A stretch of DNA of 30,335 nt from Opitutia bacterium UBA4506 (GTDB lineage: Bacteria; Verrucomicrobiota; Verrucomicrobiia; Opitutales; Puniceicoccaceae), in NCBI GenBank assembly GCA_002388665.1, contig DGMY01000061.1, positions 1 to 30,335 on the forward strand, written 5' to 3'. The notes under the pieces were generated by a model. That model was not told where the DNA came from. It searched no databases and saw nothing but the letters and a program-made list of their open reading frames with translations. Of this stretch, positions 1 through 8,050 are shown piece after piece. The position numbers were made by a program, and so were the translations under genes. Within the stretch, counting starts at the first letter, position 1. Each line of letters starts with the position of its first letter.

Positions 1-220
1 AAAACAGCTTAAGTCGGGCTAAGTGCGCAATGCGTCCGAAGAAATGGAACCCCCGGAACGGATCCCTCGTCTCGTTCATCCATTTGATGAAGCGATCGCG
101 CAACCGGTTCCGCTACGCCAGCAGGGAAGGCTACTCGATCCCATTCCTCATTTTGCCGGAATCGGTTTCGAGGTCGTAGAATTCGTCCTAGTCGAAGAGG
201 TTAGCAACCAGATTGAAACT
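1..220 (-). pseudogene. C-terminal remnant of a second sulfatase
   Basis: Read on the minus strand, one frame matches the C-terminus of the neighbouring intact sulfatase. It has LFD-stop-DEFYDLETDS, then RDRFIKWMNETRDPFRG, which parallel LHDRDEFYDLESDP and LDWMDATRDPFRG in the intact copy. Three in-frame TAG codons interrupt it, on the plus strand at 188-190, 131-133 and 113-115. The frame stays open through the left edge of the window. No start or catalytic region is present, so this is a decayed paralogue whose body is missing. The similarity was judged by eye; the left limit is set by the window, and the right limit near 220 is where similarity fades. Confidence 0.7.
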
Positions 221-261
221 CCCGTTGAAACAGCTGCATATCGTTTGGAAGCCGTCGTTGG

Positions 262-1767
262 TCAATCCTTTCGGTAAACTGCACGGTCTATGACTTTCCC
301 TGTTTCGTAAAGGCGGGTGGGTGGAGAAAAATCGGGGTCGAAGGGACGGGGGCGTGTCGGGCCTCCCCAGTAGGAAGGGCGCGGCCGATTCGACCAGGGG
401 CGGTGGTGCCAGGGTGGTCCGCGAAAGGGGTCGCGGGTAGCATCCATCCAATCAAGTATGGCCCGGTGAAGCCTGTCACGCTCGGGCGAAGGCAGATCGA
501 TTCGATTGTTTAACTCATCAGGGTCTGATTCCAAGTCGTAGAACTCGTCGCGATCGTGAAGGTTGAGTGCCAGCTTATAGCGGCCGTCGGTAGCGGCGCG
601 GATCGGATAGAAGGAGCCGAATCCGTCGTGGTCGACTTCGAAGCGGTTGAATTCGATGAAGACACAATCATTGGTGCGGTGAGCCGGTTGCTCGAGTTGA
701 GGGAGCAGGCTCTTTCCCTGCAAGATCGGCGGTTGCTCCAGGCCATGATAATCGAGCAGGGTAGGGACGAGGTCGATGTGCGATACCGGGCACTTGGAAG
801 AGGCACCCGCGGGAGCGTTACGCGGCCAGCGTACGATGAGTGGAATGCGGGTGACTTCCTCGTAGGCTACTGGCCCCTTACCCATCAGGCCATGACTGTT
901 GAGCATGTCGCCATGGTCTGAAGTATGGATGACAAGGGCATCGGGTGTCGTCCGGTCGATGGAGGAAAGTACGCGCCCGATTTGCGAATCGCAGTAGCTG
1001 TTGCAGGCGAAATAAGGCGAGTGCTTGAGCGTAGGTCCCTTTGATAGTTTTTCCTGATGTTCCGCCCAGTCTCGCTGCTGCTGAGTTTTCTCTGACAGGT
1101 CGGCATTCCAGGTCTTCACCGGATATTCGAAATCTTCGAACTCGCTGATAAAGGGCTCGGGGCAGATAAAAGGGTGGTGCGGTTCGTCGATCGAGACGAC
1201 GAGCAGAAAGTCCTCATCGCGGTGGGTCTCGATAAATTGAATGGCTCGATCCGCAATTCGGTGGGCGTGGGTGAATTCGGAGGTAATCCCGTGCTCGGCC
1301 ACGCTTTCCGGCCCATGAACATTGCGTGAGAGCTGGCGCGCCGTCTCATCGGGTAGCGATTGCAAGTAGTTCAACCCGTCGAACCAGATGTCAGGATCCC
1401 AGCCATTCGGGCATCGGCCGTCGCCGAAATAATCGAAACCATCGAGATGCCATTTGCCGACATAGCCGGTTTTAATGCCCCGCTTGGTCAAGCGTTGTCC
1501 CAAGGTAGGCAGATCGGCGTGCGGTGCCATATCGTTGCCGAGCACGCCATTGCTGTGAGGATAGAGTCCGGTAAAAATGGCCGAACGGGCCGGGCCGCAG
1601 ACCGGTGAGCAGGTGTAGGCTTTGTCAAAGCGAATCCCTTCGCTCGCGAGGCGGTCGAGATGGGGCGTGCCCAATTTCAGGTCTGGCCGGTAGCAGCCAA
1701 CGACGTTGGTGCCCTGCGTATCAATGAGAAACAAGACGCTTTGATTCTTGGACGTAGCGTGGTTCAT
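262..1767 (-). CDS. Sulfatase (arylsulfatase family, Cys-type)
   Basis: A 501-aa sulfatase that would hydrolyse sulfate esters, probably on a sulfated polysaccharide or one of its fragments. The maturation motif CGPAR (residues 57-61, pattern C-x-P-x-R) is intact, so Cys57 should be converted to formylglycine. Other family marks are GKWHLDG near residue 105, HTSDHGDMLNSHG in the middle, and DEFYDLESDPDELNNRI near the C-terminus. The usual N-terminal Asp-Asp metal motif reads IDTQGTN here, a mild departure. I see no signal peptide, so it may act in the cytoplasm on imported sugars. The ATG at 1767 gives full family length. It lies 80 bp downstream of the GHL6-type gene and was probably cotranscribed with it before that gene broke. 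The exact substrate cannot be read from the sequence. Confidence 0.92.
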   Translation of the reverse strand: MNHATSKNQSVLFLIDTQGTNVVGCYRPDLKLGTPHLDRLASEGIRFDKAYTCSPVCGPARSAIFTGLYPHSNGVLGNDMAPHADLPTLGQRLTKRGIKTGYVGKWHLDGFDYFGDGRCPNGWDPDIWFDGLNYLQSLPDETARQLSRNVHGPESVAEHGITSEFTHAHRIADRAIQFIETHRDEDFLLVVSIDEPHHPFICPEPFISEFEDFEYPVKTWNADLSEKTQQQRDWAEHQEKLSKGPTLKHSPYFACNSYCDSQIGRVLSSIDRTTPDALVIHTSDHGDMLNSHGLMGKGPVAYEEVTRIPLIVRWPRNAPAGASSKCPVSHIDLVPTLLDYHGLEQPPILQGKSLLPQLEQPAHRTNDCVFIEFNRFEVDHDGFGSFYPIRAATDGRYKLALNLHDRDEFYDLESDPDELNNRIDLPSPERDRLHRAILDWMDATRDPFRGPPWHHRPWSNRPRPSYWGGPTRPRPFDPDFSPPTRLYETGKVIDRAVYRKD

Positions 1768-1847
1768 CTGCTGTTGGAGCCGGTTAATCGAATATCGTTT
1801 GTTTGGCGATCATCGGTCGAATTCTCTGGCTTCCGGGAAAGGTCTTT

Positions 1848-3165
1848 TCACGGCTCGCCGACGGGTTTCCGATGAAAAACGATCATTTGATGATGGTCGA
1901 GTCGAGGTAACGTCAGGGAGAGGGATCCATCGGAGTTGCCACGAAAAGGAATCGGTTCACTGTCCGGCTCCAGGGTTGCCTGACGGATGGTTGAATCAAA
2001 CCTGATCCTGATTTTGATGTCATGGATGGGGTAAACGTCTTCTATGACTTCATAGGACTTTACTTGCCCAGCCAGATTGCCACCGTGAAGTTTCGTGTCG
2101 CCTCCCCGGGTAATGGGGTTGGCGTTCAACAGATGGAGGACATAGCGACCCTCATTGGACTGAACGGTAAGGGTTGCCCTTGCCGGGGATGGAAAGTTTT
2201 CGAACTCGACCCGAAGATCGTCCGATAGGTGATATCGGATGCATTTTCCGATGAATTGGCGAAGGGCGACTTGTCCGAGGGAGCGGTATAGGGTGAAAAC
2301 CGGATGGGCTAGATAGAGAATGTTGCCTTTGATAGACCCCGCATCGAATCCACTTGGGTCCGGTCGGGGGGGCGCGTGTTGATGGGAGCAAAAATGATCC
2401 CACTCGCGATTGAAATAGGGATCATGGACGATGCCAATCGACTCTCCATCCGTCACCTTCAAGCGGCGGCATTGGACGTTCATGACCATCGGCTTATGCA
2501 CGAAATCCGGTTGGAGTTCATCCCGTGGCAACACGAAATCATGCAGGTAGGGTGATGGTTCGCCGACATCACCCCCCACGTCAAAGAGCATTCCCCTTTG
2601 CGGATCGATTCCGCTTTCGCCCGTCAGAACGAGCTTTCCGCCGGAGGCCAGATACTCTTCCAACTTCCCCTCGAGAACGGGATTCACTTGGACATCGTCT
2701 GGAAGTATCAACAACTGGTATGATCCAAAGTCCATGGTTTCGTCGATAACGTCGAAGAGGATGTGTTCTTCGAGTAAAACACGGGCCGCCCCGGTGTCAG
2801 GGGAACTTTCCATTTCTTGATGGTTCCATGCCTCTTCCGCCCTCGTTGACAAGGAAGACAGCAGGCCTACATCGGCAATGTTTCTGGCGTTTACCACAAA
2901 GGGTTCCTTTCGGGCGACTTCCCGGTACGCTTCGCCGATGATTTCGTAGGTGGAAGAGTCGATTTTCCCCTGTCGGGTGTAATTGGTCTCCGACACTACA
3001 GCGGGCTCCGTTGGCAAGCATTGCGCAGCATTCGTAACGCAGGGCATTAGGGTGCTTATAACCGCCGAACTCGCCCCAAGTGGAATGAAATTTTCCGGTC
3101 ATTCCAAGGAAAGGGATATTGAGCTGGGAGACATATTTCGCGGAGAAAGGGAAATGGTCGTATCG
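1848..3165 (-). pseudogene. Truncated, frameshifted GHL6-type glycoside hydrolase (beta-galactosidase-trimerisation type)
   Basis: Only the C-terminal half of a glycoside hydrolase remains. The first part reads GMTGKFHSTWGEFGGYKHP and then ALRYECCAMLANGARCSVGD, a stretch I associate with 'hypothetical glycosyl hydrolase 6' proteins carrying a beta-galactosidase trimerisation domain. Homology continues upstream of the ATG at 3102 (frame FSAKYVSQLNIPFLGM), so the N-terminal half was removed by a rearrangement near 3165-3215. The frame then breaks at a run of four C (plus strand 2967-2970). Dropping one base joins VGDQLHPTG to KIDSSTYEIIGEAYREVA. The remaining frame runs about 373 codons to the stop at 1848 and includes a glutamine-amidotransferase-like stretch (LLILPDDVQVNP, LASGGKLVLTGESG). 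It is non-functional as it stands. The family assignment comes from memory of the motif. Confidence 0.65.
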
Positions 3166-4943
3166 TCTTGCAGGTTACTTTTCAAGACTTCCTTTGCATG
3201 ACATCGGGAGATGGAGGTCACGTAGCGTTCCAGCATAGCCGCAAGAGCGGTCTTGGCCGTCGGATCTTTAGAGCCTATGCCTCGGATCATTTCTCTGTAA
3301 CCCGCCATCGCTCCGCAGCCTTCTTTGACTGAGTAAGTCTGCCCATCGATAATCTCTGCGGGGAGAGATTCATAGGGGTCGAGCACTGTTCCGTCTTTTT
3401 CAATATAGTAACGCTGGAAATATTCGTGGCGGTGTAGGGACGGATTCGAGTTCCAGATTGAGGGTAATACTCGTTTTATACTTGTGCGACCTGCCATGGT
3501 CGGCGCAAAGAAATATTTGTGGACCCAATCATGCTGATCAACTATGCGTCCCGAACCGAGTAGCTCACTTATCCATTGCTGTTCTGCCGGGCTGTGTGGT
3601 TCCAGCCGGGCTAGCAGCTTTTGTGAATCACTCAGAACCCTTTGTTCGTAATCGGTATAGACTAAGACGGACTGAATCGGCTCCAATGCCGTCATTAAGG
3701 CACGAATAAATGGCAAAGTAGGCACCCTGTCTTCCTGATTGAGCCAATGGATATGATCCATTCGGCCATTTTGATGAAGGATATGGCAGGAGAATTCAAA
3801 CGGAAGGACTTCATAAGGTCTTAGTCCAGGATACCACGGAACTCCAGACATGCAGGTTTCGAAATCCAAAAACGCAATAGGCCAGCTGAGGGAGTTAATC
3901 TCATCGGCCAGCTGTGGATCAATCCACTCTTCGTTTGTGCGTTGATATTCGAGCTGTATGCGCTGTCGTGTGGCGTGTTCACCATGAAGTTCCCCTTTCT
4001 CAATGTCGTAGAGAGAAGTCTGCCCGCAAGCGATCTTCGCGTTGGCCAGCAATTCCTGGCCTTTGCCGCCGACCCGAAGCGAGTAGAGCTGGTTGAGTTC
4101 GAAGAGACTGGGCTCTGGGTTTGCCAGTGAGCCCCAGCAGGCATGGAAACCGTCTGTGGGATCATTGCCATTGCTCAAACGATACTCGCAATTTCGACAC
4201 TGATATCTGGGCTTTGGCCTAGGTCGTAAACGACCCAACCAAGCCGCATCCATCGCGTCCATAGAAGCGTATACTTGATCAGAAATCTTATCGACCGCCT
4301 TCTGTGCGGGAAAGAACTTTAAACATGAGTTTGCGCGCCGACTGCGGAGTTCATCTTCAGTAAAGGCGGGTGCGAAATCTTCCTGACGCACCGCTTCGAT
4401 TTCATCGGTTCCAGCGGTGGAGTTACCTTCGGGAAGCAGCAGGTAGGGCGAGATTTCGTATTCAGGAAAAGCCCGGCGGAACACCTCGACCTGAAAGCTT
4501 AGGTCATGGACGATCTCCCGCCAAGCCGCCCGGATGTCGTCGTAGTAGTTGATGAGCATTTTGCCCTCTCGATGAGCACGCAAGTCGCCCACCTTCGATT
4601 TTGCTTCAATTAAATAGATGGCGTCACCACGCTTCACCAAGATGTCTGGGCGCACCACGTAGTTCTTATGTGTCACACAGGCTTCGAAAAGCGTGCAATC
4701 CCCATTGCTGAGCATTTGGCGGGTTAGATTATCCGCCTTCTGCGGACTTTTCTCTTCGATGAATAGACCTTTATCAAAAAGCCGCTGAGCCGCTCGTCCA
4801 ATGATGCGACCTTCTTCAGCCAAAAAAGCTAAAAAAGCATCGTCATCCGTTTTGGATTTCAGGTCGCACCAGCCATGGTAGGCCGAGGTCGGACAAGTCA
4901 TCCAGCGTTTGAAATCAAGTTTGGTAAGATATGTGTTAGACAT
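3099..4943 (-). CDS. DUF2779 protein: Cas4-like nuclease plus RNase H-like domain, C-terminus altered
   Basis: A predicted two-domain nuclease. The N-terminal half looks like a PD-(D/E)xK domain of Cas4 type: D100 in YVVRPDIL, then E113-A-K115 in YLIEAKSK. Cysteines at 249, 252 and 269 (CRNCEY, HACW) plus possibly C207 could hold an iron-sulfur cluster. The second half has FLDFET (DFET at 360-363) followed by GLRPYEVLPFEFS, the hallmark of DUF2779, an RNase H-like fold. The ATG at 4943 is preferred because the domain begins at once (YLTKLDFKRW). It lies 19 bp after the relaxase stop, so the two are probably cotranscribed. The last 20 or so residues are GHL6 gene DNA read in another frame, and the expected final YC-x2-DT-x-AM exonuclease-like motif is absent. 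Activity is therefore doubtful. The role is unknown. Confidence 0.75.
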   Translation of the reverse strand: MSNTYLTKLDFKRWMTCPTSAYHGWCDLKSKTDDDAFLAFLAEEGRIIGRAAQRLFDKGLFIEEKSPQKADNLTRQMLSNGDCTLFEACVTHKNYVVRPDILVKRGDAIYLIEAKSKVGDLRAHREGKMLINYYDDIRAAWREIVHDLSFQVEVFRRAFPEYEISPYLLLPEGNSTAGTDEIEAVRQEDFAPAFTEDELRSRRANSCLKFFPAQKAVDKISDQVYASMDAMDAAWLGRLRPRPKPRYQCRNCEYRLSNGNDPTDGFHACWGSLANPEPSLFELNQLYSLRVGGKGQELLANAKIACGQTSLYDIEKGELHGEHATRQRIQLEYQRTNEEWIDPQLADEINSLSWPIAFLDFETCMSGVPWYPGLRPYEVLPFEFSCHILHQNGRMDHIHWLNQEDRVPTLPFIRALMTALEPIQSVLVYTDYEQRVLSDSQKLLARLEPHSPAEQQWISELLGSGRIVDQHDWVHKYFFAPTMAGRTSIKRVLPSIWNSNPSLHRHEYFQRYYIEKDGTVLDPYESLPAEIIDGQTYSVKEGCGAMAGYREMIRGIGSKDPTAKTALAAMLERYVTSISRCHAKEVLKSNLQDDTTISLSPRNMSPSSISLSLE

Positions 4944-4962
4944 ATTTTTGTGTTCCCAGTGC

Positions 4963-6204
4963 TTATCGCTCCAGGCCTGCAAACAGAGGTGAGCCGCGTG
5001 TGCGTTCCTGCCTTTGCTGCGCTTTCCATTTTCTTTCGTAATGAGGTCGCGGACGCTTTCGAAGTTCCAATCGGTCAATCCACATCGCAATGCTTTCGAA
5101 CAAGTCCCCAATGGTCGGCTCGGGCGGAAGCTCAGGTATTTTTTCTTCCTCTGGAGTGGGGCCATCCAGTAGGAGTTCAAAGTCATTGAACAGCTCGGAT
5201 AGCATGGGCTCTCCAGAGAAATTTTCGCTCAACCAGTCGTAGGTTCGCTGCGCGTAGGCGCGGGTGCCCGTGTAGCTTCGTTGGTTTACGTGGTCATCGA
5301 TTACGTAGTTGGCGACACAATTTTTTGGTAGCAGTGTGTTCTGTAGTGCTTCCAGTCGGTCGATCTCTTTTTGAAGCATCATTTCTTCAGTATCCGGTTT
5401 GTCGAGCGCCTGATTGTCCTGCTCCACTTGTTGAAAGAGCTTCATGCGATCGGTTGATTCGCCTCTTTCATGCATTGCCTTGGCCGCATTACCGATCTTC
5501 GGTTGTGGCTGTTGATTTATGCCCTGCCTCTTGTAGGAGCGATGCTCCATCTTTACATCATGCTGCCCGGCCGTTTTAAAGGCGTGCTCAAGGCATCGCG
5601 CCCATTCCTTTCTCAAGGCTTCAATGATTTCCGAGGAGCGCGTATTGAGATCTAAGTTTCGCAGCTTTTTTCCAAAGCCATCGGGTGTCACTTCGCGTGT
5701 TGGAAAGAAGAAGTGCGCATGAACGTTGTGCTCAGACTCGTCGAGTGTTTTGTCCTTTTTGTGTGCATCATGGATGTCCACAAACACCGCAGTTTTCAGA
5801 ATCATTGAGACACTATTGGCGTAACCGACACAGGCCCCTTCAAAAGCTTGCGTGGGCATTCCCTTTGGGCGAGCGCCGATACCGTCGCGCCCCAACCGAG
5901 CCCGCGGATGTTTCTCGACTTCCATGATCTTGTTGGCGAAGTATTCCCGATCTTTCGCCCAGGAACAATTCGGCGGCGTGGCGACATGCGTGGTTAGTAA
6001 GTGATCTTTTTTCTCGAAGTTGAAAAGCTGTCCAGTGGCCTCGTCGCGGATTTTCGTGCAACCTGTATAGGCCAATAATCGTGGAATGTTCTGGCCGTAG
6101 TCGGTGTTGGGGATCTTCCGCTCTTGGCCGGAAGCAGGGTCGAGTCTGGGTGAGCCGCGGTTCTTCAGGCGGAACTTTAAATAAGGGAAATTGCGCGTGC
6201 TCAT
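4963..6204 (-). CDS. MobA/MobL-family conjugative relaxase
   Basis: A 413-aa relaxase of the MobA/MobL type (MOBQ-like), which would nick one strand at oriT and stay covalently attached through a tyrosine. The metal-binding histidines are H145 (VDIHDAH) and the pair H162/H164 in EHNVHAHFFFPTR, matching the family's NPHAH-x4-TR motif. Tyr46 in RLLAYTGCTKIRDEATG matches the AAYR-x-G position and is the likely nucleophile. The C-terminal half is charged and lacks a helicase or primase domain. It is unusual in having no mobC-type accessory gene or coupling-protein gene next to it. The 360-bp hairpin-rich segment just upstream is where its oriT would be expected. The module is mobilisable at best, not self-transmissible from what is seen here. 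Confidence 0.85.
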   Translation of the reverse strand: MSTRNFPYLKFRLKNRGSPRLDPASGQERKIPNTDYGQNIPRLLAYTGCTKIRDEATGQLFNFEKKDHLLTTHVATPPNCSWAKDREYFANKIMEVEKHPRARLGRDGIGARPKGMPTQAFEGACVGYANSVSMILKTAVFVDIHDAHKKDKTLDESEHNVHAHFFFPTREVTPDGFGKKLRNLDLNTRSSEIIEALRKEWARCLEHAFKTAGQHDVKMEHRSYKRQGINQQPQPKIGNAAKAMHERGESTDRMKLFQQVEQDNQALDKPDTEEMMLQKEIDRLEALQNTLLPKNCVANYVIDDHVNQRSYTGTRAYAQRTYDWLSENFSGEPMLSELFNDFELLLDGPTPEEEKIPELPPEPTIGDLFESIAMWIDRLELRKRPRPHYERKWKAQQRQERTRGSPLFAGLER

Positions 6205-6327
6205 ACACGTATTCTACTGAAAAGTGCATGCGTTTGGCAAATCGGCCTAGAGGGCGGTGTTCATCGAGTGCGACGCACGAGCGAGGCGACAAGTCGGACG
6301 CGAAGCGGTAGACTTGTATAAGCCTCG

Positions 6328-6368
6328 CTTTCCTCCCCGCTCCCTCTAGCGAGGGGCGGGGAGGAAAG
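6328..6368. repeat. Long GC-rich inverted repeat (hairpin)
   Basis: The left arm is 19 nt (6328-6346), the loop is TAGC (6347-6350), and the right arm is 18 nt (6351-6368). The arms are complementary except for one missing base. Pairing can extend outward with five more G-C or G-T pairs past a single mismatch. No T-run follows on either strand, so an intrinsic terminator is unlikely. A cruciform or oriT-like element is more plausible beside a relaxase gene. Confidence 0.7.
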
Positions 6369-6455
6369 AGGGGCCGCTTCGCAGCCTTACAGCAGAAATG
6401 GGGTGGGGGCATTTCAAGTTTTGGGCGAAGACCCCGAACAAAAACCCGTCTGTAG

Positions 6456-6474
6456 TTACCCGTGAAACGGGTAA
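6456..6474. repeat. Perfect 8-bp inverted repeat
   Basis: The sequence TTACCCGT-GAA-ACGGGTAA is a perfect inverted repeat. A further ACCCGT copy lies just upstream (6444-6449). It is followed on the plus strand by a run of A, so it does not read as a terminator for the minus-strand genes. It could be a protein-binding site, for example for the ParB-like protein or the relaxase, but this is inference. Confidence 0.55.
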
Positions 6475-6564
6475 AAAAATCCATCGTCTGTGGTTAAGGG
6501 CGAAGCGCTCCTCAAAATCGGCCACATGGATTTTTCCTGAGGCCTTGACCTCCATCCGATAAAG

Positions 6565-7440
6565 TCAGGAAGGTTCTTGTCGGGGCAGTATCTGTTCGGC
6601 CCAACGCAAAATGTTGTCACGAATCGCTTCCTCGTCGGAGCCGAGCGCTTCCATTAGCGCAAAATTTTCAAGCACGTTTGCGTACATTTCCATATCTTCG
6701 AGCATATCTCGGAGCATGCCACTTGTTTCTGCGAGGGAAATGTCGTGCCAGACCGGGGATTCTTCAGACGGAGGGACGACAGCTTCGGGGCTTTCTTCTT
6801 TGTTCTGGGGCGACTCGATTGGGCCCTGGGAGATGTCGTCGCCCTTTGGGGGCTTGGAGGCAATTTCGTTTTCCTTCTCGCTGGCCGCCTTTGGAGATAT
6901 TGTTGGCTCGGCCTCACTGATAGAGGCCTTTAAGGCTTTACTGGTCGATGGGAGTTTTCGGGTTTTCCCATCGAGACCTTCCCGCTCATCCGTTTGAAAC
7001 TCCGGATACTTCTTTCGATGATTTCGGATAGTGCCCTCACTCAGCTTGCAGATCTTGGCGATACGCGGATTTGTGTATTCAGGAAATCGGAAAAGTAGTT
7101 CTTTGATAATGTTGGCACGGTCTTCTTTGCTCAATTTTGCTCGATACTTTTGATTGGCTTCGGCGGCTCTGAGCGCAGCCTGTTTCTCGCTTAACTTCAG
7201 GATCCGAGCAGGAACTTCTGCCTTTTCCCCATGAACACGAAAATAAGCTTCGGTCCGCTGAAACCCGTCGATGATCTGATACAGCCCGTTCTCCTTCATG
7301 CGAACCTCGATGGGATCCATTTCGTATCCGTCACTAATAAGTCTGGCGAGGTCTGTGATATTATCTGTCGCAGTGGTCACGCGGAACTGGAATGTAGTGT
7401 CTGAGCGGTCAATCTTCGAGATTTGCAATTTTGTATTCAT
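6565..7440 (-). CDS. ParB-fold (ParB/Srx) DNA-binding protein
   Basis: A protein of about 291 aa with a ParB/sulfiredoxin-type N-terminal domain. IDGFQRTEAYFRVHG corresponds to the family's DG-x2-R-x2-A-x4-G loop and is preceded by DPIEVRMKENG. A helix-turn-helix follows (FPEYTNPRIAKICKLSEGTI). The C-terminal third is rich in Ser, Pro, Glu and Lys and probably disordered, ending in an acidic helical tail (MLRDMLEDMEMYANVLENF). No ParA ATPase gene is next to it, so it may be a plasmid transcription regulator and not a partition protein. The ATG at 7440 is chosen. A GTG at 7461 in the same frame is the alternative; neither has a good ribosome binding site. Repeated TAATTYACGA motifs overlap and precede the start. 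Confidence 0.7.
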   Translation of the reverse strand: MNTKLQISKIDRSDTTFQFRVTTATDNITDLARLISDGYEMDPIEVRMKENGLYQIIDGFQRTEAYFRVHGEKAEVPARILKLSEKQAALRAAEANQKYRAKLSKEDRANIIKELLFRFPEYTNPRIAKICKLSEGTIRNHRKKYPEFQTDEREGLDGKTRKLPSTSKALKASISEAEPTISPKAASEKENEIASKPPKGDDISQGPIESPQNKEESPEAVVPPSEESPVWHDISLAETSGMLRDMLEDMEMYANVLENFALMEALGSDEEAIRDNILRWAEQILPRQEPS

Positions 7441-7453
7441 AGTATTGACATCA

Positions 7454-7505
7454 TAATTCACGATGGGATCCGAAGAGACTTATTTTGCAACTTCGTAATT
7501 TACGA
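7454..7505 (-). promoter_or_regulatory. Two TAATTYACGA repeats upstream of the ParB-like gene (candidate operator)
   Basis: TAATTCACGA lies at 7454-7463 and TAATTTACGA at 7496-7505, exactly 42 bp apart, close to four helical turns. The distal copy is part of a perfect dyad, TCGTAA-T-TTACGA (7493-7505). The placement at the 5' end of a DNA-binding protein gene suggests autoregulation. No clear -35/-10 pair was found. Confidence 0.5.
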
Positions 7506-7564
7506 GGTTGGGAGGGCATCGATTTGGTTGTCCTCGGCTGCTTGTAAGGAGAAGCGATCCCTAT

Positions 7565-8050
7565 TTATTCGCCTTTTTCGGGGAGACGGACATCATAGGT
7601 AATTCCCTGTAGCTGAGTCAGTAATTTTGGATGCTCGCCCAGACGAATCGCCACGCCAACCGTATGTGGTAGGGGTCTTCCCTCGAAAGCGATTGCGATC
7701 CTGTAATCGATTCGGGCATGCTTACATGCATGATGGAGCCTTTGTCCGAGGATAATTGCCAAGTCAGAAGGCACCAGCCAACCAGGTTCGTGCAGGATTT
7801 TGCCGTCAAGGGTGTGACGCTCAAGTGGATCGGTGCTGGCGGCGCGGGTCTTCAGCAATTCACGGCAATCCAGAGGTAATTTTCCTTCGAGCGTGTGTAG
7901 GAGGTATTTTGCCAGCTCGTAGTCTGGACGGACGATCCAGCGGTCGAGTGTCGAGTCGTAGTGGGCTCGATGTCGGTTGCGAAGGAATCTGTGGACATTG
8001 AGGTAGGGGAGGCTTTGGAGGACGATGGTTTCGTCTTTGTGAAAAATGCG
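7565..8050 (-). pseudogene. 3' part of an unrecognised gene, fused to the jetC break
   Basis: From about 8050 down to the stop at 7565 the minus strand reads a well-formed frame with strong C-ending codon use at its start (FHKDETIVLQSLPYLNVHRF, later HYDSTLDRWIVRPDYELAKY and GWLVPSDLAIILGQRLHHAC). I do not recognise the family. It matches neither the end of JetC nor JetD as I know them. The frame can be extended to an ATG at 8224, but that stretch is jetC DNA in the wrong frame. The natural 5' end has therefore been lost at the junction. It is about 160 codons long and lies about 100 bp upstream of the ParB-like gene, so it probably belongs to the plasmid-like module. Confidence 0.5.

Larger units (their letters stand above)
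6205..6564. other. Non-coding segment with hairpins; candidate oriT or control region
   Basis: This 360-bp stretch between the relaxase and ParB-like genes has no convincing coding frame. The minus ORF over 5840-6484 crosses the relaxase gene out of frame and is a shadow. It holds a long near-perfect inverted repeat (6328-6368), a smaller perfect one (6456-6474), and an extra ACCCGT copy at 6444-6449. Relaxase genes commonly sit beside their oriT, so this is the best place in the window for one. No known nic consensus was recognised. It would also contain the promoter of the relaxase and DUF2779 genes if they are not read through from the ParB-like gene. Confidence 0.45.

Noticed and set aside
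20..34. TAAGTGCGCAAT resembles the start of a MOBQ-type nic site.
   Set aside because: It lies in the sulfatase remnant, nearly 5 kb from the relaxase gene, with no inverted repeat beside it, and only the first nine bases fit.
5840..6484. A 214-codon minus-strand ORF across the relaxase start and the hairpin region.
   Set aside because: It overlaps the relaxase, which has clear motifs in another frame, and its protein is Arg/Pro-rich without a recognisable fold.
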